Translations under genes and position numbers: made by a program | The notes under the pieces: model-generated | Databases searched by the model: none | What the model was told of the DNA's origin: nothing | The model's input: only the letters and a program-made list of their open reading frames with translations | Assembly: GCA_000469685.2 (NCBI GenBank) | Contig: LS997567.1 | Span: 33,697,973-33,761,972 of the forward strand | Source of the DNA: Haemonchus contortus | Lineage: Eukaryota; Nematoda; Chromadorea; Rhabditida; Trichostrongylidae | Direction of reading: 5' to 3' | Length of the DNA stretch: 64,000 bases | Shown here: one piece after another, positions 24,600-36,390 of the stretch | Layout: each line of letters starts with the position of its first letter | Numbering within the stretch: position 1 is the first letter of the stretch

Positions 24600-25480
24600 T
24601 TGATTTCAGCTCCGTCCCCCTCTTTGCAAACCCCACCCACTTCAGGCTTCGAATCACATTACTTTTATGACCTCCAGACACCGTTCTAAAACGCACCTGA
24701 AGACTCCTAATAATTTTGATGTGATCCCACTTCAGTGCCAATCTCGCCCACTTGCGGAATCTGACCCATTTGTTCTTTTACACCTTAACACCTTGTTGCC
24801 GCATCCCAGCACGTTTCTAGATAGAATTATAATTTTTTGGTCTAAGCCCCGCCCACTTTAGTGCCAACCCTTTCGAGGATGTGGCCACGTTTACGTTCCA
24901 CGTTTGTTCCATTACCTCCAACCGCTTATTTCCCGCATTCTACGTTTCCAAGCAAAGTTGAATTTATTTTTGAAAAGTGGCTTTCGTCTCGTCCGCTAAG
25001 CTTACGCATGCCCAGCACGCATATGGCCCTGCTCACTCTTTTTATTTTTTTCGTAACCTCGACGCCTTCGTTGAATCGAGTTATGGATACATCTGCAAAG
25101 TTCCGCCCATTTTAAGAGAGCTCCACCCACAGCACGTGGGTCTCCTCCGTCTGGCTTGTTGACCCAAATCTCACCTTTGAGTATTTTTTCTCGGTGTCTG
25201 GACTTTTTCGAAACAAAAAAAAATAAGATGTTTGACTATTAGCACCGTCCATTCCGGCTCCTGCCCCGCTCCCCGTGGGCGGAGCTCTGCAGAGCCTGTA
25301 GGTGCTCTACTAATTTTGCCTTAGGCTCCACGCATCCCAAACTTGTCCCGACCTCTAGAGGTGTTTTTCAGGTAAGCCGGATTGTGTGACAGACAGACAA
25401 ACACACATACATACAAACAGACACACCAAACTTGGGGATTATATTTTATTTATTTATTTATTTATTTATATATACGGATT
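24600..25480. repeat. dispersed GC-box repeat with CA-rich tail
   Basis: Noncoding sequence rich in CCCGCCCAC and GGGCGGAGCT boxes ends with a string of ACAGACAGACAAACACACAT (about 25388-25425) and a TTTA microsatellite (25446-25470). A related copy lies at 32250-32860, with GGGCGGAGC boxes and ACAAACAAACAGACAGACAG near 32815. No coding potential. Confidence 0.5.
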
Positions 25481-25488
25481 GTTATTTA

Positions 25489-26746
25489 TATTGTTTGAGA
25501 AGGTCCTTAAGAAACATTTGTGGGTCACTTGGAGATGAATGGAATAATACCATTCAATCAACACGGATTTGCCCCGGGTAGATCGGTTGAAACGAACCTG
25601 CTTGAGTGTATCAATGGCTGGAGTGATTACCTCGTCCAAAGGAAAGCTTGTGATGTAGTTCGTTTTGACTTTTCCAAAGCGTTTGATGAGGTGGACCATG
25701 CTTAACTTTTTTATAAATTGGGTCGTCTTGAATTATCCTTCAGTTTGTGGTTGGTTGGGAACTTTCTTTCTACGAGGGCATTCCAAGTCCGAATTGCGTC
25801 CTCGTTTTCTAAGGTCGTGAATGTTAAAAGTGGAGTAAAGCAAGGTGGCATATTATCACCTATTAATTTTGCTGTATATACTGCAGAGCTCCCAGGCGAA
25901 GGGTGCGTGCTGTTTGTAAGCAATTTGGAGATGATATCAAGCTCTATAGGAAGTTGAAAGGTAGTGATGATGCAGAAAGGACTTTAAAGGTTTTGGTATG
26001 TATTTTCGATAGTTAATGTGAATGGAATTTCCAACTGCACCGGAGTAAACTTTTTATATGAAAATTGGTGCTTCCTCCAATATATCGGATAATTATCGCC
26101 TTGGTGATCATGTCCTTACTGAGGTCTTTTCTGATAAAGACCTAGGTTGCCACTATGACAATAAGCTCAGTTTCTCTGATCACTATGCAGCTCTTATCAA
26201 AAAGGCTTCTCCCAACATATCAAGTCTTTAAGGGTTCAGCGATTAGTGATAAGGACGTTTTATTGAGAGCTCACAAAACGATATCCAGTTAATTAAAAAA
26301 AACCCAAGATAATTTCACTCAAAAGCTGGTTATTAGGCCTGGTGATGCTACATACGCACAAGTACCTCTTCCAAAATCAAGGAGTAAGAGTTTACATTTG
26401 CATTGTTTATGTTCTTGTAGGAAGGTATAATGCATGTATGGCTTTCAACTTGGTTACCGGTATTGCTAGGATTGATGCATCCAAATTTTATGCAAAGCTG
26501 GAATCTAGAACCGGTGATGAAATTGTGAGAATTTCATATGGAACGCCGGAAACCAACATTAGACGTTACAGCTTTACTTGCCGGGCCGGTACTACTTTTA
26601 TATCTCTAAAATCAGATGTGGCACTCACCACTTCCACGTTTGCACTTTTCGAGCTCCTTGCTAAGAAAAAGCTCGTTGTGTTGTCAGTCATAGCAATTGT
26701 TTCCCACGTCTGCCTTATGGAACGTCTTCAACAAATATGTATATAG
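25489..26746 (+). pseudogene. CR1-like LINE ORF2, 3' half (reverse transcriptase)
   Basis: Starts with EKVLKKHLW-type sequence. At 25555-25705 there is FNQHGFAPGRSVETNLLE and FDFSKAFDEVDHA (RT box A). At 25835-25900 there is GVKQGGILSPINF. Near 25930 there is GDDIKLYRKL (the DD box, with frame changes). The tail at about 26440-26680 reads AFNLVTGIARIDASKFYAKL, YGTPETNIRRYSFTCRAG, which fits the end of the protein. Several frame breaks occur. It continues exactly where the 18.4-20.4 kb half stops. Confidence 0.65.
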
Positions 26747-26759
26747 ATAAATACTCACT

Positions 26760-27900
26760 AAAGTACAGGACGGTGGTTTATCACTCCGAAGAAGGTCTTC
26801 CATACCGACAAGACAGTAGCGGCAACTGAGCTTCCGGGCAGTCAATGTGTTCCTACTCAATGTATAATGATGTCTCGTGAGCTCTATGACAATACGGCAT
26901 GGCAGGAATTTCGCTATTCTTCAAAGACAAAGAAGTTATTGTTAATGTGAAGAGCGAGATTCGGTAGGGCGGTGCCATTTCGCCCGAACTTTTCAGTGCC
27001 TCTCTCGAAAATTGAACGCGCCATCTGAAATGGAGAACCCTGCGAGTGGGGATCGACCGCCGCTACTTAGATCGCCTCTGCTTTGCAGATGACATCGTGC
27101 TTATAACACCGAACCGAGAAGACGAAGCGAATGCTGGACTTTAGACAACGCTTGTGCAGCTGGCTACGCTCAAGGAGATATATGCTTACGACTGGAATTC
27201 ACGAAAACGATGATTGTGAGAAACCGATTCCTAGCTGGGGTTCCTTTGACGCTCAATGGAACGAACATCTTCAAATGCGAATGCTCTAACTATTTTAAGA
27301 GAGTTTTTAAGGTTAAGGATCGATATGATTAACGACCTGGCCCCGGAGCAGAGGAGAAAGAAACGGTGAGTGGTGTATTTGCTAACATCGAAGAAGTCGT
27401 GAAGAGGGAAAATCCGATTCCGTGTCCATTTTTGCGACACTTCGCTTATTCGCTTCGCTTACTTCGGAGTTTTCCAAGCAAGGCGAGCGCGAAGTTAGCA
27501 TCGTTTAATCTGCTGTGGAAAGGACAACTCCTAAAATTTGAAAATACACGCAAGTGTAAAGGGGAATCCGAAGTTTCGGCAACGGACAAGACAGGGGACG
27601 CCTTTGTTCACACCGTGGAATCGAAGATCAGGTTGGCCGGATATAATTTTAAGATGACCGTTGAATCAGACCATTTCACTGACTGAATACCTCGAGAGAT
27701 CAAATGAATACTGGCTCGGTCTCCAACGCTATTGCCAGACTACTTATGGAAGCCTTCAATGAGAAGAGTGGTATGCCATGTATTTCTCGAACAAGGCTTA
27801 CGACAAAGACGAGTGGAGTCGTTATTGCTCTTTGGTCAAGGAGATGGAAGATCAACGTGACAACAGGTGGTACGGGTGAGGAGAAATTTTTCTTACCAAC
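26760..27900 (+). pseudogene. RTE-type LINE, RT and C-terminal remnant
   Basis: Plus-strand fragments include FFKDKEVIVNVKSEIR and AISPELFSASLEN near 26920-27010, RLCFADDIVLITPN near 27072-27115 (RT catalytic box FADD) and MINDLAPEQRRKKR near 27328-27370. Later pieces to 27900 contain stops. The reading frame changes at each step. A typical dead RTE copy. Confidence 0.65.
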
Positions 27901-29244
27901 GCCAAGCGTTTATGAACATCAGAGACAATGGAGCAAGTGATGCTGTCCGATCGCCACCAGCACTGTCAATACGATTCTTGACTGCTAGAACAATTTTGGT
28001 GCTAGGAGAACCATTGAGTCTTTGTTTGTGAGCCCTGTAATTTTGTGCATGAATAACAGGAAAAGAGTGCATCAACGAAATTGGCGATCTCTTCCTATGT
28101 AACCTAGACATTGTGGTAGAGACGACATAAGTGACGTAATTGCCTATCAGTATTGCGTGTGCGGTCATCCGGTCTCCCTATTTCCAAGTGTCTACGAGAG
28201 GTCAAGAGGCAAAAAACAAAAAGAGCCTTCTTCAAAATTTCCGAGGCCCACACGAGTTGTCTGAGTCACTACCTTCTCATCTATTATCAATTTCACTTGG
28301 AAAAGGTAATGTCAAAAAACTGTGAACACCTACTGAAGGTCAAGGTGTGCAACAACATAGTATCATTTTAAGGTAAGTTCCGCACGTCTTATAGATTCTC
28401 TTTTTGCTTTTCCCTTTTTTCCGACTGTGGTATCATCAGTATCAAGCCTGAATCATCTAGACTGAGCATATTAGGAATGGAAGGTCCTCCGATCTCAACA
28501 TCCACACTATTTTTACTATCGAAGTATTTTACACGTGTTGAGTTGATATTTCTTCTCGTATGTTGCCAATTGCGGAGGTGGTGTAGTAGCAAGTGGCGCG
28601 CTATCGCAACGAATTCCGGGATCGAATCTCGGATCTATACTTGTCCAGGGCGAACAGGCTTTTTGTCGGGTTCGGCACCTTCTTCACGAACACTGCGTCG
28701 CCCTTGCTGCATGCAAGTGCCGCATATCAAAGAAATGCGATGGAATATTGGAGGCCACTTTCTTCTATCCCAATGCGATTTTTTCGTCGGTAGTAGAGGA
28801 GTCATTCCAAACGATCAAGGCTTATAAACATTTAATCAGAGAAGAAACAGACAGAAATAATCAAAACCAATCAAAAATAAGGCAGTCATCGAAAAATATG
28901 GCGTCCTATAGATTGGCCGGGGTGCGGGCTGAGTATGGTACCACCAGTTCAAGTCTCATTTTTTTCCGAGAGCCGAAACTGTTGATGCAAACAAGGGTCG
29001 TATTAACATCGGACAGCATCACTTGCTATATTGTTTCGGACGTTTATGAACCCTTGGTGTTGGTGAGAGAAACTTCACCTCACCTGTACCACCTGTTGTC
29101 CCACTGATCATCGATTTCCTTGAGCAAGCACCAGTGACGTCTCTGCTTCATTTTTTTGCTGCGAACCTCGCTCGAGGAACACAAGGCAAACCTCATCAGA
29201 TAGTTTCCAATTTCTGTTTTGCTTTAACCTCAGCATAGATGTTT
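27901..29244. other. no recognisable gene
   Basis: Frames such as 28593-28793 and 28748-29107 (119 codons) are open but show no motif I know. The region may hold further decayed repeats. Confidence 0.3.
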
Positions 29245-29960
29245 GTGATGCTACTGTGTCACACGTCGCAGTGCGGTATATATGGCAAAAGATCGTCGGT
29301 TATGGACGGGCACTCATCTCTACCGTTCATTTTAAGATTTCTTTGGAAAATCCAGAACGCCTCTAATGCCATTCTCGCTGAAATCTCCGTCTCCTCGCTT
29401 ATATCGTGCTTTTTACGTCAAAGTTGTTGCCGTTGTGCTCCTCGATTTTATGCCAACCAAACCCTGTTATCAGGCTGCCACGCCTCATACTAGCTAGATG
29501 CTCTATTACTCGTATAGCTAGTTGTCTTCCCGTTTCTCCGATGTATGTTGACCCACATGTCCGGCATTCCATGGCATGCTTGATATTGTTATTAAGAATA
29601 TTCACTATATCTTGCAGCCCAGCTCTGGAAATACTCCGTTGTATAGCATTGCTAACTTTATCGGAAATGAAGGAAAGACATAGTGGTAACTTGTTTTGAG
29701 TCGTAGCGCACTGCGCATAAGTGCGAGATTTTCTACAACCTTGTGACACCGCATAACCGTTCGCAGCAGCTATCTCACAAGCTAAACGCCGGGATTCGAG
29801 TCGTTCAACTTCACACGTGCAGACACTTTCTGCTGTCCTCAACATGCTGCTGACGACTGCACGTTTAACGGCATGTGGATGAGCTGATGTAGCGTGAAGC
29901 AAGATATTCTTAGAACTAGTTTTACGGTACCACTTCACACTAACAACGCCACTGGATACT
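29245..29960 (-). pseudogene. Penelope-like element, C-terminal GIY-YIG endonuclease copy
   Basis: Read from 29938, the frame begins KWYRKTSSKNILLHATSAH, the sequence that follows the RT domain in Penelope-like elements. It continues to CRTCGSTYIGETGRQLAIRV near 29570-29510, the GIY-YIG endonuclease with its CxxC knuckle. After a frame change, 29400-29250 matches the conserved tail (ARxxL..FWI, MNGRDECPSIT type) with a stop. RT is absent. The first 160 bases from 29245 recur in opposite orientation at about 30366-30530. Confidence 0.75.
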
Positions 29961-30088
29961 TTCCTGAGTTAAGAGAGCCATCCATCACGTGGAACCTCTC
30001 GAGTGAGTTTAATGTACTGCGACTGTCCGTTCATGATTCGAAAACACTCGTCCATTCCGAACTGTGTTGATGTTACGATGAAACAGTC

Positions 30089-30119
<31 letters not shown>

Positions 30120-30206
30120 CACTCGATTCGATATATATATATATCGAATCGAGTGAGTTTAAGTCATAGTCCAGTGAGTCATACTGTATATATATTATAT
30201 ACAGTA
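30089..30206. repeat. AT microsatellite with perfect 46 bp palindrome
   Basis: An (AT)n run at 30089-30115 leads into a perfect palindrome, 30115-30160, with arms AAACTCACTCGATTCGATAT. A second smaller palindrome follows (ACTGTATATA ... TATACAGT, about 30182-30205). It lies between two Penelope-like copies pointing away from each other. Confidence 0.85.
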
Positions 30207-30289
30207 CATTAAAGGATTTCGTTTTAAAACCGCTTCTTCAATTCTGCCCATAAAGCACACAACAGCAAGAACCGGTGGTAGCCGTTCTC

Positions 30290-30535
30290 CTGTAGCAAGA
30301 CCTCTGGCTTGGGAAAGATAAAATAAAACTGAGGAGCATTGTTCGGCAACAACTTAGTAGTAAAATGCATGATATTAGCGCAGGAGACGGAGATTTCAGC
30401 GAGAAAGGCATGAAAGGCGGTCCGGATTTCCCAAAGAAATCCTAAAATGAACGGTAGAGATGAGTGACCGTCCATAATCAACGATCTTTTGCCATATATA
30501 CCGCACTGCGACTCGTGACTCAGTAGCATTATAAT
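30290..30535 (+). pseudogene. Penelope-like endonuclease tail, opposite copy
   Basis: The plus strand from about 30366 (GCAGGAGACGGAGATTTCAG, then AAAGAAATCCTAAAATGAAC) is an inverted copy of 29245-29410. It encodes the same endonuclease tail in several broken frames. Sequence from 30290 matches weakly the preceding part. Together with the minus-strand copy it forms a head-to-head pair. Confidence 0.6.
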
Positions 30536-30554
30536 GTGATCTTAGTTATCTTAA

Positions 30555-31408
30555 AGGCACAGGTCAGGAAAAGGTGGTTCTGGAGATTTGCATATAGTTT
30601 GAATTCGAAGCCCCCTCTGATACCATTTGTGCAGAAATGAGGTCGAAATTCGTTAGAATAGGGCACAATTAGGGCAGGAACATTGGGGGACGTCAGGGCT
30701 CCGCCCCTCGCTAGGCTGACTACGGGCTCGAATTTTCCTTCACCACTTTCGCATTGGAGCGAAGTTGGTGGAAAATCGATACGCTGGTTGGCAAATTGCC
30801 AGGAATGGTCAGCTGGTCGACCGCCTCGTACAGGAGCTAGTATTGATAATCCCATGATAATGCTAAGCTTCAACTGAGCATAAATCTTCAAATGAAGGTC
30901 AAAGAGTGTTCTTGACATTGTACAAGAACACATAAATGACCTCAAATGAAGAAAATGCGTTGCAAATAAAAAAATTGAAATCCTAGCATGCATTTTATAA
31001 AACAACGTGTTATATGAAAACTTAGGTACATTTAATCGTAAAATGATAAATATAAGGGAATTTACTCACCTTTCTTTGCAGAAAATCTGAATATACATAA
31101 AAATTCAGCGAAATATCAGTAGGGGAATAAATAGATTCAAGTATGTAGTCTAAATCAGCTGTTTGGGTGTTTTGTGTGCCATTGCACACATGGCGTCGCA
31201 TTCCCCTACTTCCGCGAAATTTCACTTAACCACCGTTTCCCCGTTATGAAACTCGTCCTACCACTCTTTCCTCTTTCTTTTCGGCCGTTTGTTTTCCTTT
31301 TTCTTGTTGTTTTTAGCGTTTTAGGCTTTACCATTGTCTTAGTGTAGGCCTTACCTACCACTATCTTTGAAATACCGGATACCCCCAAAATTGTCCTGAC
31401 CTGTGCCT
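30555..31408. mobile_element. inverted-repeat element flanked by TTAA
   Basis: Inverted ends AGGCACAGGTCAGGA (from 30555) and TCCTGACCTGTGCCT (to 31408) are flanked by TTAA at 30551-30554 and 31409-31412. TTAA is the target of piggyBac-type transposases, but the tip does not match the usual piggyBac CCY ends and no transposase is visible. At 854 bp it is best called a non-autonomous candidate. The two long minus frames across it show no known domain. Confidence 0.5.
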
Positions 31409-32249
31409 TTAAGTATAAGGGAGACAGCCAATAAGTGTCATTCGCTACTGACAGTCGCCCGTTGCGACAGATTTTTATATCCGCTTGGGCGGTGGAACCT
31501 TGGTGAGTTACAGTTTGAACTATGACTCTTGAATTCGCCGTCACGTTCGCCACGGGGTTTTGGATACTGTTCACATTGCCTCGTGTTGCTTTAGACCTCT
31601 GAAGAAGACCTTAGGCCTGACTAGTGAATAGTCCCACCTAACAACCTCGGACGGCACAAGAATACTGTATCATAAACAAGGCATACCATTCCTTTCACTC
31701 GGAGCTTCCAAGAGAAGTTTGACCAACCATCGCAGGGGTATTGGTGATGGGAAAATCTTCGAGGCTTTCAAGAATTTCGACGCAGAAGCCTCTTATCGAG
31801 AGATTTGCACGTTTTTATGGAGCATTCTAGAAATTGTGGGACTTCTCCCATCAGCCAGCTGTTCAACCTAGCTTAATCCTGGCCCCTCCACCATTTCTGC
31901 AATAGTCCTGGCTCAGCGAACGATCTCGAATGCAGGCATGTTCCTACTCTCTTAGCCTTTCGTTTATTCTTGCCTAGCGTTTATCCGCTTGACGAACCGA
32001 GTAACACAGCTGTACTGCATACTGTTCGAATCGTCAAAATAAATGCAATTTAACGATAAATGTATATATAACCAGTTGGGCTATGCACGCCAACTCGTGC
32101 ATTATATTTCCATGATAGTGCATCCGCGATGGAGTCATTCAGCGCAGGTGGGATTATCAAAATAAAATAGCTTTCTCTAGATTTGGACCCTGCATTGAGA
32201 GCATATTATTGGTTATATTTCTTTCGTACATAATTATAAGTGGTTTTAC
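31409..32249. other. no gene; possible Penelope-like end
   Basis: Near 31600-31620, CTCTGAAGAAGACCTTAGG resembles the hammerhead-bearing end seen at 19.82 kb, but the GAAA box is missing. Nothing else is supported. Confidence 0.3.
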
Positions 32250-32860
32250 ATGGAAACGTCCATCTCAGTGCAGATCCCGTATGAGAATTCGACCGACCCT
32301 CTTTTATCTGCCCAAAAAAATTTTCTTCGCGTAGTAGAACGTTTTTGGGTTATGAAGAGTCATGAATTTCTGATTAATTTTTTTTCAAGAAGGACTCAAC
32401 GTCTAAGTGCGCGCCCCGCCCATTGTGGGCGGAGCATCGACATGTTTACGTGCAAGCATAAGTCCTTGCTTACTTCATTTATTTTTTCCTGGCATCCACG
32501 CTTCCGCCGAATTGACTTATGATCTTATGTGATAAGTACCGCCTACTGCGAGAACGCTCTGCTCACCGCCGATAAGCTCCATTCATTTCACTTGTTGACC
32601 CATCCCTCAACTTTTTTCCGGCGTCGTGGATGTTATGAAACCTAATTCAGACATACCGCCCAAGACACCGCCCACTGTCGTGCATGCCCCGCTTCCTGTA
32701 GGCGGAGCTCCGCTGAGCTCACATGTGCTCCGTTGGCCCTGTCCTATGTGCAACCCATTCTAAACTTAACCCGACTTCTGCATGTGCTTCTTCAGGTGAT
32801 ATCGAATTTCCGTGCAAACAAACAAACAGACAGACAGACGCGTGCGCTTTATATATAGTA
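32250..32860. repeat. copy of the GC-box dispersed repeat
   Basis: It has CCCGCCCATTGTGGGCGGAG near 32415, a second GGGCGGAGC-type box near 32700, and a tail ACAAACAAACAGACAGACAG near 32815. It is related to 24600-25480. No coding potential. Confidence 0.5.
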
Positions 32861-33039
32861 AGGATAGATCACCCTCTTCATTAGAACTATTTTTGCGACC
32901 TTATTCATACTCGTGTGCTATCACAGCGGAAAGAAGTTCTTATCAATTTCATCGAGCGAGCGCCGGTAACGTCTCTACTCGTCCCTGTCACGAGCCAGAG
33001 TGGTCCAGTGAATAGTCCTCACTTTAGGGACGAGGCCCA

Positions 33040-35500
33040 GCATTCCTTTTGTTCAGAGTTTTCGAGAAGAATCGTGACCATCTCGTTGTCGGCCTTCCTG
33101 GTGTTCGTTTGACGTCCCGAAGGATCCAGTCAGCAATCACCCTGGTCCAACGGCCATCACTATATTGCATAACGTGTCCTGCCTACCTTACCTTCGATTT
33201 TTTGGCGTAGTCAACGGAATCCTGATCTTCGTTAGATGGCGGAGCTCGAAACTCCGGATTCCAAACTGGGCCAGCATTCGTTCCGCCTGCTCGATGTTCG
33301 GTGTTATAAGCACGATGTCGTCTGCAAAGCGGGAATGATATATGTAGCGGCCCGTCCACCTTCACCCCAGGTTTGCCCATTCTAAATGACGCATGATATT
33401 CTCGACAGCGGCACTGAAAAGCTTCGACGAAATGGTATCGCCCTGTCGAACCCTCCTCTTCACGTTGATGATGACTTCCATAGAATGACGAGATCCTGGT
33501 CGTGAAGTTGTTGTAGAACTCACGAAGCTTATATAAGAGTAGGAACACCCTGGTTGTCCAGGGCTCCAATAACCGCTTCTGTCTCAACGGTGTCGAAAGC
33601 TTTCTTCAAATCGATGAGCGTAAGACTTAACGGCATTTTGTACTCTCGCGATACTTCATGAGTCTTCTGAGAGTGTGGATACGATCGCTTGTGCTGAACC
33701 CTTTCATAAACCCTGCTTGCTCGCATGGCTGTCCTTCATCTAACATTCTGCCAATTCTTTTGAAGATGACACGCGTGAAAAGCTTGTAGATTACAGACAG
33801 CAGGCAGATCGGGCGATAATTGCCAATATCGTCTGGATCTCCCTTCTTATACAGCAACATAGTCTTGCTAGTTTTCCAGTTTTCCACGACGTGGGCACTT
33901 TGCATTCCGACAGGTAGCGTGTGAAGAGCCCAGCCAGAGTTCTGATGATAACCGGTGGGATACTCTTAAGATGTTCCGGTTTGATCCTATCGGGACGGAG
34001 CGCTGTGCAGTTCTTCGTCGACGTGATGGCATGCCGTATTTCGGAAGGGAGTACCGAAAGAGCGATATATTCGTCTTGCCCAAGATGGTGGGTAGGCAGG
34101 TAGACGTGGCTGTCGAAAAGATCCGGGTAGAAGTCGTAGACGACCTCCTCCATTGCACTTCGAGATGCAGTAACTGTTCCGTCAGGACGACCAAGGGAAG
34201 TCATCTTGGTCTCGTAATTGGTGAAGCTCCGTCGGGCTTGCGAATGCTCTTTCCGGCCTCGGCGGCTTCGTCCATGACTGCTGCTCCTCTCTCTTTCAGA
34301 TCTTCCTTTATCGCTTCTCTGCATAGCTTCGCAAGTTCGGACGTTTGTTGATGATTGCCTGTTGAGTTCGCGCGATTCCACGCTGGCGTATCAGCTCGAG
34401 AGTCTTCGGAGAGAGTCGTCTCTAGGTCTCCTGTAGACTCTCTCCTTTCCTAGCGTTATCGCGAAGATGTTCGACGAACCGGATGTATTCGTCATCGATG
34501 TTGTCGATAACGGAATCTTCTCATTCACTCGCAGGGAAGCGGAGTGGGCCCAGTTGATGGAGATCTTGGGGCTTCGCTTCCTAAAGTTCATAGCTCTCTC
34601 CACGCACTCAAAAGCGGAATCTAGCGCGGAGGAGACGATGGTCCGATCCCGTGTAGAGCTTCGGAACATCAGCGACGTCAATCAGGCAAGATGTTCGATA
34701 GGAGATGATATGGTCTATTTTATTATGGAACTGTCCACCAGGTGACTCCTATGTCCATCGCAAATGAGAGCCTCTGGAATTGCGAGTTACCATGGATGGT
34801 ATGGGTCGACATGGCAAACTCGGACAGCCTTTCACTCTGCTCGTTCCGTTCCATTCCGTTCGATTCCCGGTGTGGAGCTCTCCAGCCATTCTGCTGGGGC
34901 CAATCTCGGCGTTCAACACCGACAATGACCTTGAGGAAAGTGTGGTCTTCTCTGTAGAGCCTCAGATAAAACGCATCCAACTCCTATTCTTCGTAGCTTG
35001 ATGTTGGTACGTAGGCAATCGTTGTTGGCAGATTGTTAGAGCTGGGGTTGAGCCACATCTTCTCAATCGCAGACGTCCATTCCAAGTTGTTAGGCTTTCG
35101 TAAAAATCGATGTTCATGACCAAGTGCGTAATGACGAGGACACCTACGCCGCCGACGCCTCTGCTATCACATGTTTCAAGGAACTGTTCTTCTCCGGTCC
35201 CAAATACAGCGTGCAGCATGCGATGCCTTCTTGTCTCGGTCAGTCCGATGATGTCGTACTTGATCTTCCTGGCTTGCATCATCAGGCCTTCTATGCACGC
35301 TTCCGATGCAAACGTCCGTGCTGCTAAAGTACAGTCGCCATCTCAGTCATTCTCCTTTTGGGCAGCTTGTTTTGGCCCTAAGATTTTAGAGCCGCTCCCG
35401 AGCGGTCCTACCCAATGCTGCCGTATTGGGGCCTCTCTCAGGTTCAGGGGGAATGAGGCCCATTTCTACTACGATTTTGGCGAGTAGATACCCAACGTGC
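33040..35500 (-). pseudogene. RTE-type LINE, near full length but internally deleted
   Basis: Read from 35500 down. At 35282-35130 there is the AP-endonuclease start KYDIIGLTETRR and CDSRGVGGVGVLV. At 34980-34740 there is LSEFAMSTHTIHGNSQFQ. At 34381-33905 there is the linker and pre-RT (AAVMDEAAEAG type, LPSEIRHAITSTKNCTA, HLKSIPPVIIRTLAGLFTRY). At 33905-33530 there is RT (KKGDPDDIGNYRPICLLSV, SLTLIDLKKAFDTVE). Near 33310 there is the catalytic box region (DDIVLITPN). At about 33260 the sequence jumps directly to the C-terminal block (LRHLTKIR, then AKKSKVR), so several hundred bases of the thumb are missing. Multiple frameshifts add to this. It ends near 33040. Confidence 0.8.
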
Positions 35501-35764
35501 AGCTTGCCAGGCTTTCACGTGGGGGCTAGGTTGATTGAAGGGGCTTTCCAGGCTATCCCGAAGTTGAAGTAGACGAGGGGCTTTGTTTTTGGAGGCGGCC
35601 CGAATCTCCTCCGAGATACTTCCCAGTCACTCGAGTGCAAGCTTTTGGCTGAGTCGATGGACAGGATACCAACTGCAACCACAGACTCTCCACAGACGTA
35701 TGCGCGGATACGCTTGCGAGGAACAGATGGTATATCGAACCAGCACAACAAAATTAAGGAGTCC

Positions 35765-36390
35765 AATTAAGGAGGCAAACTTCAAACTCCGAGGGATCGA
35801 GGAACGAAGGAGTGTTAGGTGAAAGTTATACGTTTCTATAAGGACATCGAGAACAGGGCAGACTGGGAGGTCACACTTCGAAAGTGTGATTAGTGATTCA
35901 GGTAAATTTGCTCTGTGTTCTGTGTCCAATCAAGCCCTGTTTGAACCGCAGAACTGATTTTTGTATTCCCCATTTCCCTATTTGTATGATTGGCTAAGAA
36001 AGTCTCATCCCCTGGGTGGGCTTGTGTGATAGCAGCGTCCTGATGTCGTGGCATAACCACGATCACGCCTCCCTTATCGCTTACCGAAATCTCGATGTTT
36101 TCGGAGCTCGCAAGATCTTGAAGCTCGGTAAGCTCTCGCTTTTGCGCTGCGGTGAGGTTGGGAACGGGTGGCCGATGGCTATACCGCCTCAGAATTGAGA
36201 AAACAGACGTTGCAAAGAGGTGGATTTTTACATCAACGGTGGGATTGGGGTCCAGTGGTCTAAAGGATAGGGGAGAGAAAGGGATTGCGGGAAACCGGCT
36301 TGCTGGATGTTGATGGCCGTTTTCCCGTTGGTTGGCTTTTTGGCGCAGGTTGTCCTGTAAAGCTTGAAGACCCCCAAAACAAACCAAGTC
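35765..36390 (-). pseudogene. Penelope-like element, N-terminal part
   Basis: The frame read from 36387 contains NLTAAQKRELTELQDLASSE and ISVSDKGGVIVVMPRHQDAA, the conserved N-terminal motif of Penelope-like RT proteins (DKGG). After a frame change, 35929-35765 continues CPVLDVLIETYNFHLT and IPRSLKF, which directly precede the RT palm. The copy ends there. The same stretch from THLGD-type sequence to this point occurs in opposite orientation from 36385 on. Confidence 0.7.

Larger units (their letters stand above)
20371..25488. mobile_element. composite insertion separating two LINE halves
   Basis: The LINE gene to the left stops before the RT palm, and sequence from 25489 continues it with KVLKKHLW and the palm. 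The ~5.1 kb between holds a mariner remnant, an RTE fragment, another LINE fragment and dispersed GC-rich repeats, so it is a nest of insertions. The block 20799-20921 recurs in direct orientation at 24469-24591 (shared: TGTGGAACCAT, CTAACTTTTAGAAAATTTT, ATATCCCCTAG). This suggests one repeat copy split by, or duplicated around, the inner elements. Confidence 0.5.

Noticed and set aside
30529..31574. Minus-strand frames of 158 and 122 codons
   Set aside because: They lie within or across the TTAA-flanked repeat element and show no known domain; probably repeat-derived.
31595..31640. Second hammerhead-like motif (CTGAAGAAGACC)
   Set aside because: The GAAA box and a good stem II are missing; only a decayed Penelope-like end is plausible.
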